The notes under the pieces were generated by a model that had not been told where the DNA came from, searched no databases, and worked only from the letters and a program-made list of their open reading frames with translations. This document shows, one piece after another, positions 1 through 8,132 of a stretch of 64,000 nucleotides of DNA. This DNA is from UBA974 sp002292405 (lineage in GTDB: Bacteria > Bacteroidota > Bacteroidia > Flavobacteriales_D > Sanyastnellaceae): assembly GCA_943842425.1 (NCBI GenBank), contig CALTBR010000003.1, positions 62,001-126,000 of the forward strand, in the 5' to 3' direction. Position numbers and translations under genes: made by a program. Position 1 is the stretch's first letter. Each line of letters starts with the position of its first letter.

Positions 1-3
1 AAC

Positions 4-1134
4 ATGAAAGTAATCGTTTTAGGAGCAGGTCTTGTCGGTGCGCCCATGGCTTTAGATCTTGCGAAGGGTTCAGAGTTTAAAGTAACTGTAGCGGATATCA
101 GTCGAAAGAATTTAGATAAATTTAAGAACGACAATATTGCGACTGTCGAGATGGATTTAGACAATGAGGCTGCACTTATAGAGGTGCTGAAAAATCATGA
201 TTTGGTTTTGAATGCCGTACCTGGATTTATGGGATACAGAACGACAGAACGTATATTAAGGGCAGGTAAAAACGTGGTAGACATCTCCTTTTTTCCTGAA
301 GATGCGTTAGAATTAGACGGGCTTGCAAAAGAAAATGGCGTGACAGCGATTGTGGATTGCGGTGTGGCCCCAGGGATGAGTAATATCCTTCCAGGATATG
401 TTGATTCTATCTTAGATAAAACCGACTCTATTTTAATTTATGTAGGAGGCCTCCCAAAGGTAAGAGAGCTCCCATACGAATATAAAGCCGTTTTTTCACC
501 CATCGATGTCATTGAAGAATATACCCGTCCCGCGCGTTATATTGAGAATGGCAAGCTTGTGACAATGCCCGCTTTGTCTGAGCCGGAATTGCTTCATTTC
601 GATAAGGTTGGCACGCTTGAGACTTTTAACAGCGATGGAATCAGATCGCTTGCCAAGACCATGCCTCACATCCCCAACATTAAAGAAAAAACACTACGTT
701 ACCCAGGTCACATCAAGTTGATGGAGATTATGCGAGAAGCTGGGTTTTTCAGCGCTGAACCCACAGAAGTTAACGGGGTAGAGGTTCGTCCCATTGACCT
801 TACTGCGAAGCTCCTGTTCCCGCAATGGGAACTTAAGCCCGAAGAAGTTGATTACACAATCATGCGCATAGAAGTAGCAGGTGACCATGATGGAAAGAAG
901 GTGCGACATACGTACACCCTGTTTGACGAGTATTGCCCTGAAACAAAGATTCACAGTATGGCGCGTACGACTGGTTACACTGCCACTATGGCCATCAGGA
1001 TGCTCGCTGAAGGACTATACAATGAAAAAGGGATTATTGTTCCGGAGTTTATCGGTAAGAATCATGCGTGTGTGAAGTTTATCCTTGATGGGCTGGCAGA
1101 AAGAGGTGTGAAATATGAATTACAGATAGATTAG
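4..1134 (+). CDS. Saccharopine dehydrogenase family oxidoreductase
   Basis: A 376-residue cytosolic protein with an N-terminal Rossmann fold: the dinucleotide-binding glycines are in GAGLVG at residues 7-12, after a beta strand that begins right at the start codon. The central part (about 120-350) matches the layout of the saccharopine dehydrogenase / lysine 6-dehydrogenase / carboxynorspermidine dehydrogenase superfamily, and the length fits. These enzymes use NAD(P) to make or break the secondary amine between lysine (or a polyamine) and an oxo acid. Which substrate applies here cannot be read from the sequence. The start ATG lies 3 bases into the window, so the promoter is not visible. The next gene is 159 bases away and unrelated, so this is probably the end of its own transcript. 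Confidence 0.85.
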   Translation: MKVIVLGAGLVGAPMALDLAKGSEFKVTVADISRKNLDKFKNDNIATVEMDLDNEAALIEVLKNHDLVLNAVPGFMGYRTTERILRAGKNVVDISFFPEDALELDGLAKENGVTAIVDCGVAPGMSNILPGYVDSILDKTDSILIYVGGLPKVRELPYEYKAVFSPIDVIEEYTRPARYIENGKLVTMPALSEPELLHFDKVGTLETFNSDGIRSLAKTMPHIPNIKEKTLRYPGHIKLMEIMREAGFFSAEPTEVNGVEVRPIDLTAKLLFPQWELKPEEVDYTIMRIEVAGDHDGKKVRHTYTLFDEYCPETKIHSMARTTGYTATMAIRMLAEGLYNEKGIIVPEFIGKNHACVKFILDGLAERGVKYELQID

Positions 1135-1293
1135 GAAATATATTTATGATGTGACTTTGATTCTTTACTTAGGCTTTGATTTTGACGACTCTGTTAAAGA
1201 TGGTTTATTTCTTAGTGCTTTATCTGATTTTTCAACAAGAAGTGGCATACTGTTTCATAGATTTACACTCAAAATCATTCAGCACTTTTAAAA

Positions 1294-2028
1294 ATGATAA
1301 AGTCAACTCTTGTTTGTGTTAAATTGCTTGCAATAAGCATATTAATCTTATACGGTTGTGGTGATGATGGAAAAGTCATCGAGGCGAAAGAAAGAAATTC
1401 TTCAACGACGGGAATTTTCACAGGGTATAAATCTGCAGAATCTTCTAAAAGCGAATCTTTAAAGAGTGAATCGTATAAAGTAATAGCTTTAGAAGTGCTA
1501 CAAACCCCAAAGTATTCTTATCTAAAGGTAGAAGGCGAAGGAGACGGTTTAAGCGTTGGAGAACCATACTGGATAGCCACTCTGAAGAATGATTTTATCG
1601 AGGGCGAGGAATATGTATACACGGGTAGATTGCTAAAGAAGGATTTCGAAAGCAAGGAGTTTAGTAGAATATTTGATCAAATCTATTTGGTCTCCTTCAT
1701 TGAGAAAGCTAACGGTTTAACTGCTATAAAATCAAAGATTGACGGTGTCGTGACCATCGCTGATATTGTTTCTAACCCGATGGATTTTACAGGTAGGAAG
1801 GTTAAAGTACAAGGTCAAATTGTGAAAGTTAACGATGCGATAATGGACAGGAATTGGATTCATTTGGTTGATGGTTCAGCCGATGATTATGACTTTGTAA
1901 TCACCTCCAATGTAAGCGTGCCGGTAGGTCATGCAGTAGTATTTGAAGGGTTGATATCAACAAATAGAGATTTCGGTGCGGGATATAAGTATGAGCTACT
2001 TATGGAGGATGCGGTTACATTAAAATAA
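1294..2028 (+). CDS. Lipoprotein with OB-fold-like C-terminal domain, upstream of ccsBA
   Basis: A 244-residue protein with a lipoprotein signal: a hydrophobic stretch at residues 4-20, then LYGC with the lipidated Cys at position 22, followed by two Asp. Residues about 30-130 are Ser/Lys/Glu-rich and I do not recognise them. Residues about 150-244 read like a small OB-fold of the type seen in haem/cytochrome-associated periplasmic proteins (ADIVSNPMDFTGRKVKVQGQ, then a WIHLVDG strand). The TTG start of ccsBA follows 6 bases after the stop, so the two are almost certainly cotranscribed. A role in cytochrome c maturation is suggested by this context only. No clear ribosome-binding site is visible; the leader is A-rich. 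Confidence 0.6.
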   Translation: MIKSTLVCVKLLAISILILYGCGDDGKVIEAKERNSSTTGIFTGYKSAESSKSESLKSESYKVIALEVLQTPKYSYLKVEGEGDGLSVGEPYWIATLKNDFIEGEEYVYTGRLLKKDFESKEFSRIFDQIYLVSFIEKANGLTAIKSKIDGVVTIADIVSNPMDFTGRKVKVQGQIVKVNDAIMDRNWIHLVDGSADDYDFVITSNVSVPVGHAVVFEGLISTNRDFGAGYKYELLMEDAVTLK

Positions 2029-2034
2029 ACTAAA

Positions 2035-5000
2035 TTGAAAAGATTTTTTTCTACTTCTTTTGCCGGCATTTATATCCTGGTCTTTGCTGTTGCTATAGGA
2101 GTAGCAACCTTTATAGAAAACGATTTCGGGACGAGTTCTGCAATGAAACTCGTTTATCAAGCTCTGTGGTTTGAAGTATTGTTGACACTATTCTGCATTA
2201 CTCTTGTAGTAAATGTGGTGAAGTATAAAATGATTGCACAGAAAAGATGGGCGCTGGTTATATTTCATTTGTCAATGGTGATGATCCTAGTAGGTGCTGG
2301 GATCACAAGGTATTTTAGCTACGAAGGAACCATGCACATCCGTGAAGGTGAGTCTTCAAATACGATACTTTCTCGGGACACATATTTAAATTTTCAAGCA
2401 TCCGCTAATGGGAATATGTATGAGTTCAGTGAGCCAGTTCTCTTTTCTTCAATAGGAAGTAACGCCTTCGACGAGAAGTACAATGTTGCAGGACGTCCTA
2501 TTAGAGTTGAGGTTCAAGATATATTGCCAAATCCGACAAATGTCCTTGCTCAGTCGTCTTCTGGCCAGCCTATTTTGAAAATTGTTTATGGAGGCAGTGG
2601 ATCAAGACAAGAATACTATATCGCAGAGGGCGAAAGAAGGACGCTTTTTGGGCTTAACTTCGATTTCAGCCAATCCTTAGAAGATTCATCCGCAGTAGAT
2701 TTCTCAGATTCACCAACAGATATAAATATTTATTATTCAGAAGGCGAGCTATACCTTAAATCTCGTTCGAACTTATCTGAGATGGTGATGCTTACCCAAT
2801 CTCAGACTGCGCTTTCTGCTACGCAAGTTTATCCACTCAAGCTAAGATCTTTGTATGATGACGGTGTTAAAGGATTTGTTTTCGGTGATTTCCTATCCTC
2901 TGGTGAGCTTAAGATGGTCAGCACAGGCCGTAAGCTTGAGAATAGCTCTACAATTGGTGTGTCTTTAAAAGTAACGATTGACGAGGTGGAGTTCGATCGC
3001 TATGTCTTCGGTCGAAATGGGGGAGAAGGTCATGCAGAAGTGTTTAACGTTGAGGGGATGGATTTTTCTGTCAGTTTTGGCTCTAAAAGAATCCAACTTC
3101 CATTCAGTGTTTATCTCAATGAATTTATTATGGACAGATACCCAGGGACAGACAGCCCTGAGTCTTATGCGAGTGAAGTAACTTTGATCGACGAAAGAGA
3201 GCAAATTCGAGAAAATCACAGAATTTATATGAACCATGTATTAGATCATGATGGTTTTAGATTCTTTCAATCTTCATTTGATCAGGATGAACTAGGTACA
3301 TACCTAAGTGTGAACCACGATTACTGGGGTACTATGATTACATATTTCAGTTATGCATTTTTTACTTTGGGCCTTGTTTTAGTGTTCTTTAGTAAAAAGA
3401 CTCGATTTTATACACTTTCACAAAAATTAAAAACACTTCAAGACAAGAGATTTATATTGCTGCCGTTGATATGTGTTTCAAGTTTTATCTCCCAGCCTTC
3501 TATCGCTCAGGAATCAATAAAACCCATCATTCCTGAATTATTTTATGTAGACAATGATCATGCTGAGCTCTTTAATACTGTAATAGTTCAAGATTTTAAG
3601 GGGCGTATGAAACCTATGCAGACTCTTTCAAATGAGCTGCTGCGCAAGGTAACGGGAAAGTCCAATTATGGTGGTGTATCTGCAAGTACGACTATTTTAT
3701 CTATGTATGCTGATGCTCAGAACTGGTATTCAGCGCCCATTGTTGGTTTTGGTAAACATGATGGTATTGCTGAGATAATAGGTGTATCGTCAGATAATTT
3801 AGCCAGCTATAAGGATTTCTTTTTCGAAGATGGTACGTATAAACTTAGTGGACAGATACGTGAAGTAACTGCTAAAAACCCTGTTGAGAGAGGAACTTAT
3901 GACAAGCAGCTCATTAAAGTAGATGAGAGAGTAAACATCGTTGGGATGATTTTTTCTGGTTCATTCTTCAAGGTTATTCCGATAGAAGGTGATAAGAATA
4001 ATACTTGGGTAGGTGAGAGGTTCAGTAAAGAGAATTCAGATGCCCTCACTTCACCAATAGCCGAGTCGTTCTTCAGTACGTATCGTAGAGCACTTTATGA
4101 TGCAATCCAATTGTCAGAACGCGGAGATTCTAATACGGGTTCTAAAATTTATGAGCTATGTAATCAAATTGTTTCGGAACTCAAGCAATACCAAACACTT
4201 CATGGAGCTGCAGTTATCCCATCTAAATCGAGAGTAACTACAGAAATCGCTCTAAATAATTCTAACGTCTTTAATCGACTTGCACTCTACTATTTCTCGC
4301 TTGGCATGTTGTTCCTGGGTCTTTTGTTTTACTCGGTATTCTCTCCTGATGGACATGCTAAGAAATTCAGGACGGCATTGGTTGCCCTTGTAGCTATAGG
4401 TTTCTTTTTCCATACTTCTGGGCTAGGCGCAAGATGGTATATAACAGGACGAGCTCCGTGGAGTAATGGATATGAATCCATGATTTATATTGCTTGGACT
4501 TCAGTCCTAGCTGGCTTGATCTTCACTCGCAAGTCTTTAGGTGCTATGGCTGCTACAATGGTTCTTGGAGGTGCCGTTCTTCTAATTGCGATGTTGAGTT
4601 ATCTCGACCCTGAGATCACACCTCTAGTTCCAGTTCTTAAATCTTACTGGCTTACAATTCACGTTTCGCTTATCGCAGGTTCGTATGGTTTTCTCATGCT
4701 GGGAGCTATTATAGGTTTTATTAATTTATTGATGTATGTCGTCCTTAGTGCAAATAATAAACCCACGATTGTCAAGATCATCAAGGAAATGACTTACATC
4801 AGCGAAATGACATTAACTGGAGGAATAGTGCTTCTTAGTGTAGGAACATATTTAGGTGGCGTTTGGGCCAATGAATCTTGGGGCAGATATTGGGGCTGGG
4901 ATGCAAAAGAAACTTGGGCACTGGTATCCATACTCGTTTACGCTTTCATCTTGCATATGAGACTGATACCAGGTCTAAAATCAATATTCGCGTACAATTT

Positions 5001-5190
5001 TGCTACTTTATTTGGTCTTTCGTCCGTCATAATGACTTATTTCGGCGTGAATTACTACCTCAGTGGATTGCACTCATATGCTGCTGGAGACCCTGTCCCT
5101 ATTCCGATGTGGGTGTACTATGCTGTCGCCGCTGCGGCTATTGTCAGTTTCATTGCATATATGCAAAAAAACAAGCACGAAATTTCTTAA
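2035..5190 (+). CDS. ccsBA: Fused cytochrome c biogenesis protein CcsBA (System II haem lyase)
   Basis: A 1051-residue membrane protein that exports haem and attaches it to CxxCH motifs of c-type cytochromes. The N-terminal half is ResB/CcsB-like: membrane segments near residues 8-30, 45-70 and 72-95, a long periplasmic domain, and another helix near 435-455. The C-terminal half is CcsA-like, with many helices from about 750 on and the tryptophan-rich haem-binding WWD segment GRYWGWDAKETWA near residues 950-963. Candidate haem-ligand histidines flank it (in FFHTSG, in TIHVSL and in SGLHSYA). The start codon is TTG: the reading frame from TTG is the only one that includes the first membrane helix, and it begins 6 bases after the lipoprotein stop. 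This fused form is common in Bacteroidota. The haem c proteins encoded at 11.4-14.5 kb would be likely clients. Confidence 0.93.
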   Translation: MKRFFSTSFAGIYILVFAVAIGVATFIENDFGTSSAMKLVYQALWFEVLLTLFCITLVVNVVKYKMIAQKRWALVIFHLSMVMILVGAGITRYFSYEGTMHIREGESSNTILSRDTYLNFQASANGNMYEFSEPVLFSSIGSNAFDEKYNVAGRPIRVEVQDILPNPTNVLAQSSSGQPILKIVYGGSGSRQEYYIAEGERRTLFGLNFDFSQSLEDSSAVDFSDSPTDINIYYSEGELYLKSRSNLSEMVMLTQSQTALSATQVYPLKLRSLYDDGVKGFVFGDFLSSGELKMVSTGRKLENSSTIGVSLKVTIDEVEFDRYVFGRNGGEGHAEVFNVEGMDFSVSFGSKRIQLPFSVYLNEFIMDRYPGTDSPESYASEVTLIDEREQIRENHRIYMNHVLDHDGFRFFQSSFDQDELGTYLSVNHDYWGTMITYFSYAFFTLGLVLVFFSKKTRFYTLSQKLKTLQDKRFILLPLICVSSFISQPSIAQESIKPIIPELFYVDNDHAELFNTVIVQDFKGRMKPMQTLSNELLRKVTGKSNYGGVSASTTILSMYADAQNWYSAPIVGFGKHDGIAEIIGVSSDNLASYKDFFFEDGTYKLSGQIREVTAKNPVERGTYDKQLIKVDERVNIVGMIFSGSFFKVIPIEGDKNNTWVGERFSKENSDALTSPIAESFFSTYRRALYDAIQLSERGDSNTGSKIYELCNQIVSELKQYQTLHGAAVIPSKSRVTTEIALNNSNVFNRLALYYFSLGMLFLGLLFYSVFSPDGHAKKFRTALVALVAIGFFFHTSGLGARWYITGRAPWSNGYESMIYIAWTSVLAGLIFTRKSLGAMAATMVLGGAVLLIAMLSYLDPEITPLVPVLKSYWLTIHVSLIAGSYGFLMLGAIIGFINLLMYVVLSANNKPTIVKIIKEMTYISEMTLTGGIVLLSVGTYLGGVWANESWGRYWGWDAKETWALVSILVYAFILHMRLIPGLKSIFAYNFATLFGLSSVIMTYFGVNYYLSGLHSYAAGDPVPIPMWVYYAVAAAAIVSFIAYMQKNKHEIS

Positions 5191-5198
5191 ATTGCTGC

Positions 5199-5648
5199 AT
5201 GAAATATTTATTAGCCCTCTCTACAGTTTTATTTTCGTTTATATCAATGGCTCAATCTGACTCAGATGCCACAGTTCGTCGTTGCGAAGTGATGCCTGCA
5301 TTTGGTGAATGTGTAAATTCTGAAACTGCTGATATTTACCGTTGCTCATCGATTGCTATAATGGAACATATTGGGGGATTGGTAAATTACCCTGCTGATG
5401 CTCTTGAGGCAGAAGTCTCTGGTACTGTTTATGTAATGTTTATCATAGAGAAGGACGGTTCTTTAAATAATGTGCAGGTCATGCGTTCTATTCGAGTAGA
5501 TGACGATTCGCTTTCTGATGCTGTAGCTTCACTTGAAGCAGAAGCTTTAAAAGCTGTAAGCTCTCTTCCGGACTTCCGTCCTGGTACTGAGGGAGGTGAT
5601 CCTGTGAGAGTTGAGTATGTAGTCCCAGTTAAGTTTGTTTTAGACTAA
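5199..5648 (+). CDS. TonB C-terminal-domain (energy-transducer-like) secreted protein
   Basis: A 149-residue protein that starts at ATG 8 bases after the ccsBA stop. It has a signal peptide (residues 1-20, ending in SMAQ) and no obvious retained membrane anchor. The rest is a TonB-C domain: LVNYPADALEAEVSGTVYV followed by FIIEKDGSLNNVQVMRS and a C-terminal strand ending in VPVKFVLD. Three Cys before the domain (in RRCEV, GECVN and YRCSS) match a pattern common in periplasmic TonB-C proteins of Bacteroidota. A reading frame is open further upstream inside ccsBA, but the signal peptide fixes this start. It may be a periplasmic partner and not a true TonB, because the N-terminal helix looks cleavable and there is no Pro-rich linker. 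Confidence 0.75.
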   Translation: MKYLLALSTVLFSFISMAQSDSDATVRRCEVMPAFGECVNSETADIYRCSSIAIMEHIGGLVNYPADALEAEVSGTVYVMFIIEKDGSLNNVQVMRSIRVDDDSLSDAVASLEAEALKAVSSLPDFRPGTEGGDPVRVEYVVPVKFVLD

Positions 5649-5706
5649 TGCATTAATAGGTTTATCTGGAGTCCCACGAGTTAAGTGCAATCTTATAAGT
5701 AGGATT

Positions 5707-5722
5707 AGTCAAATAATTGACT
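5707..5722. terminator. Small hairpin between convergent genes
   Basis: Arms AGTCAA and TTGACT pair perfectly around the 4-base loop ATAA. It lies in the 80-base gap between the TonB-C gene (plus) and the multicopper-oxidase-like gene (minus), just past the minus-strand stop. There is no strong T tract, so this is a weak bidirectional terminator candidate. Confidence 0.3.
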
Positions 5723-5728
5723 GCCAAT

Positions 5729-6946
5729 TTATCTAATAAATCTTGCTCTATAGTGCTTTTGTCCATGTATACTTTCAAGTATATATGAGCCAGATTCTAA
5801 TGATGAGATGTCAACTCTCATTAAATGTAAATCTGTTTGGCCTTCAAGAACGATTTTACCCGATGCATTATAGATTGCCCAGTCTTCAATAGATCTTGAA
5901 TCATTAGTATTTACTGTTATAAAATTACTTGATGGGTTTGGGCTAATTGAAAGAGACAAAGGGCTTTGAATGTGAGGGGTGCCAATATTTAGAGCAGCGT
6001 CTCGAATACGAACGAAGTTTGAGTGGAGATATTCACTGTTTACCATATCCCAAGATTGAACTTCTATAGAACCATCGTATTCTGCTTCTGGTGAAATGAG
6101 GATTGTAAATCGCTCGCCTGGGTATATATCGATTTCCTCAACCCCGAAAGGAGTCGGGACGGGGCGACCATCTGACATGTAGCACATCCCCTCAAGTTCT
6201 GTAGGAATGATTATTTTTGTGAGTGTGTAGGCCATCGACCCCAGACGTAAAGCGATTGATTCACCATTGGGACAGGATATAATCGTGCCCGACTCACCTG
6301 GTATTCCAGTGCTTCCTGTTTCTAGTTGACTCCCCGAGCGTCCATTTACCATGAAGTAATCGGGGCGTATATCGTGAAATGGATATGATTGTACTTGATC
6401 TAGGTTGGTCGCTATTTCTAGGTCACTAAATAATAAGGGCGCATCAGAATAATATGAAGGACCTCCTTCAAACAGAACTCCACCAGGATGACGTACTAGA
6501 ATCATACCGTACATGCCCATCGTTAGATGCAGGGTAGTGGTTACGTGGCAGTGATATAGGAAAGTTCCTGGTTCTGATGCAGTAAATGAGTATGAACCTA
6601 TTTCATCCATAATTACAATAAATGAAGTTGTAGGAACACCATCATTTGCCTGATCTACGTCAAGGCCATGGAGATGTATTGTATGTGATTCAGGACTATT
6701 ATTAACGAAAGCAAGGTTTACTTCGTCACCTGTTTCATATTCTAGTAATGGTCCAGGAGCGGTAATATACCCATCAGATAAAAGACCATATCCCCAAATA
6801 GGAATATCCATGCCCTCATCAGAAATTAGGATTCCGTCCATCCCAGTAAATAAAAGAGGAGGAGGAGCGAAGGTTTGGGCTATAGAGCTGAAAGCGTTCA
6901 AGCAAAACAATACCGCTACAAATAGGGTTGCAATAAATAATCTCAT
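5729..6946 (-). CDS. Multicopper-oxidase-like cupredoxin protein with T9SS tail
   Basis: A 405-residue exported protein: signal peptide 1-24, one copper-bearing cupredoxin domain (about 60-155), a second cupredoxin-like domain without copper ligands (about 190-320), and a T9SS type A C-terminal domain from about 327 (SPNPSSNFITVN onward). The copper residues are His88, His91, His93 (HLHG), His132-Cys133-His134, His140 and Met145. That is a full type 1 copper set plus four histidines of the type 2/3 cluster. The other four cluster histidines normally come from the last domain of a multicopper oxidase and are absent here, but they are present in the upstream gene. It overlaps that gene by 4 bases (ATGA). 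Substrate unknown; NirK- or laccase-like activity is possible. Confidence 0.75.
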   Translation of the reverse strand: MRLFIATLFVAVLFCLNAFSSIAQTFAPPPLLFTGMDGILISDEGMDIPIWGYGLLSDGYITAPGPLLEYETGDEVNLAFVNNSPESHTIHLHGLDVDQANDGVPTTSFIVIMDEIGSYSFTASEPGTFLYHCHVTTTLHLTMGMYGMILVRHPGGVLFEGGPSYYSDAPLLFSDLEIATNLDQVQSYPFHDIRPDYFMVNGRSGSQLETGSTGIPGESGTIISCPNGESIALRLGSMAYTLTKIIIPTELEGMCYMSDGRPVPTPFGVEEIDIYPGERFTILISPEAEYDGSIEVQSWDMVNSEYLHSNFVRIRDAALNIGTPHIQSPLSLSISPNPSSNFITVNTNDSRSIEDWAIYNASGKIVLEGQTDLHLMRVDISSLESGSYILESIHGQKHYRARFIR

Positions 6947-7797
6947 GGAGTTATATTGATTAGTGTAATCATTCCGCCTGGGTAAAACCCAGAATTAGTT
7001 ACCGCGATAAGATTGTGATTATGTACCGGATATATGCCCTCTTGATTTGCAATGAGTAATACAGTCATGCCTTCACCTTTTTTCAGAGGTATCGTGTCTT
7101 TGATCCAGCCTATTCTAGAAGTTTGGATTGTGGCAGATAGATACTCTACGTGAAAGCCATGGAAATGTAGCACATGATCCATAAAACCGCTGTTTACGAT
7201 AGAGATAGTACACGAGTCACCCAAGCTTAATGCAACGTATCCATTTGTGTCTAAAGCAGTATGTGGATATGTAAAAGAGTTTATCGAAAAATATCTTGGT
7301 ATATAAGGCTCTTCATCAAGCAGTTCACCGCCAGAAGAGATTGAGTCCATCCTTTCGGGCATACAGTCGGCTAAATTCCAATGAAATTGGTTTGGCATAT
7401 TTAGACCCACTTTCAGCACGCCAGATAAACCTAAATACAAACCAGCCTGATCACTAGAGTAGTAGCGGTAAGTCCCCATTGCTAAAGGAGGTATTTCGAA
7501 AGTTGTAGTGTCGTTAGGCAGAACTTCTCCACCAAAACTCATATAACCATCTATCTCAAAATTGTGGGGTTCTGAATCAGTATTTATGACTGTAAAAGCC
7601 AACGAAACGTCTGCGAAAGTGTTTATTGCAACATTTGAGGTGTCAAAAACTGCTGTTTCATTAAACCTCAATACGGACATCGTGTCTTGGGACTGATACC
7701 ACTCACCAGAATTTATCCAGAGGGTATCCTGTGCACAAACATTCATATTTAGGCTTATAGCACAAATGATGATGCTTAAATGGATGTGATGTTTCAT
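6943..7797 (-). CDS. Multicopper-oxidase-like protein with altered type 1 copper site
   Basis: A 284-residue exported protein (signal peptide 1-22). Residues about 25-130 form a cupredoxin-like domain without copper ligands. Residues about 170-284 resemble the last domain of multicopper oxidases: His208-x-x-His211-x-His213 (HVLHFHG) and His259-Asn260-His261. In normal oxidases the middle residue of the second motif is the type 1 copper Cys; here it is Asn, and the later His ligand is Thr. So this domain can supply four type 2/3 histidines but no type 1 copper. There is no T9SS tail. It is the first gene of a minus-strand operon and overlaps the next oxidase-like gene by 4 bases, which suggests the two proteins act together. 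Promoter candidate at 7868-7898. Confidence 0.7.
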   Translation of the reverse strand: MKHHIHLSIIICAISLNMNVCAQDTLWINSGEWYQSQDTMSVLRFNETAVFDTSNVAINTFADVSLAFTVINTDSEPHNFEIDGYMSFGGEVLPNDTTTFEIPPLAMGTYRYYSSDQAGLYLGLSGVLKVGLNMPNQFHWNLADCMPERMDSISSGGELLDEEPYIPRYFSINSFTYPHTALDTNGYVALSLGDSCTISIVNSGFMDHVLHFHGFHVEYLSATIQTSRIGWIKDTIPLKKGEGMTVLLIANQEGIYPVHNHNLIAVTNSGFYPGGMITLINITP

Positions 7798-8132
7798 ATT
7801 AGAATTCTTATCAGTAATAAATATTAAGTCTAAATCTTAGCAATACTACCTATGGTCATACAATTTTCAAAGATAGCACTACAATTTGCTCATTAAAAGC
7901 GGTTTTTATAATGTTAGTTAATGATTGTTGAGTTAAGGTTAAAAGCTAAAAATTTGCAAATTAAATTATTGTAAAAAACTTCAATAAATCAATTTTTATA
8001 TGATTTTATGACATAAAAGCGCGTTTTTTAGTTCAGAATTGATTGTTTTCTGCAATTTTTTCTTTTTAGGCGAATCGTATAAAATATCATATTTAAAATA
8101 TATAAAGACACTCTTAGACGTCTAGAAAACAA
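7798..8132. other. AT-rich 335-base intergenic region
   Basis: No credible gene is seen. It contains the promoter candidate of the copper-protein operon (7868-7898, minus) and a perfect 12-base palindrome AATTTGCAAATT at 7951-7962, about 53 bases further upstream, which could be a regulator site. The stretch 7960-8105 is very AT-rich. A short palindrome TAGACGTCTA (8115-8124) sits just past the SulP stop. Confidence 0.5.
7868..7898 (-). promoter_or_regulatory. Bacteroidota-type promoter for the copper-protein operon
   Basis: On the minus strand the -7 box TATCTTTG (7868-7875) matches the TAnnTTTG consensus. A TTTT box (7895-7898) lies exactly 19 bases upstream, where TTTG is expected. The predicted transcript start leaves a leader of about 65 bases before the gene that starts at 7797. 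Confidence 0.55.

Noticed and set aside
4878..5198. Longer TonB-C protein that starts inside ccsBA
   Set aside because: The signal peptide starts at ATG 5199, and the extra sequence is the out-of-frame reading of the CcsA WWD region.
8115..8124. TAGACGTCTA palindrome as terminator of the SulP gene
   Set aside because: It has no loop and no T run; too short to terminate transcription.
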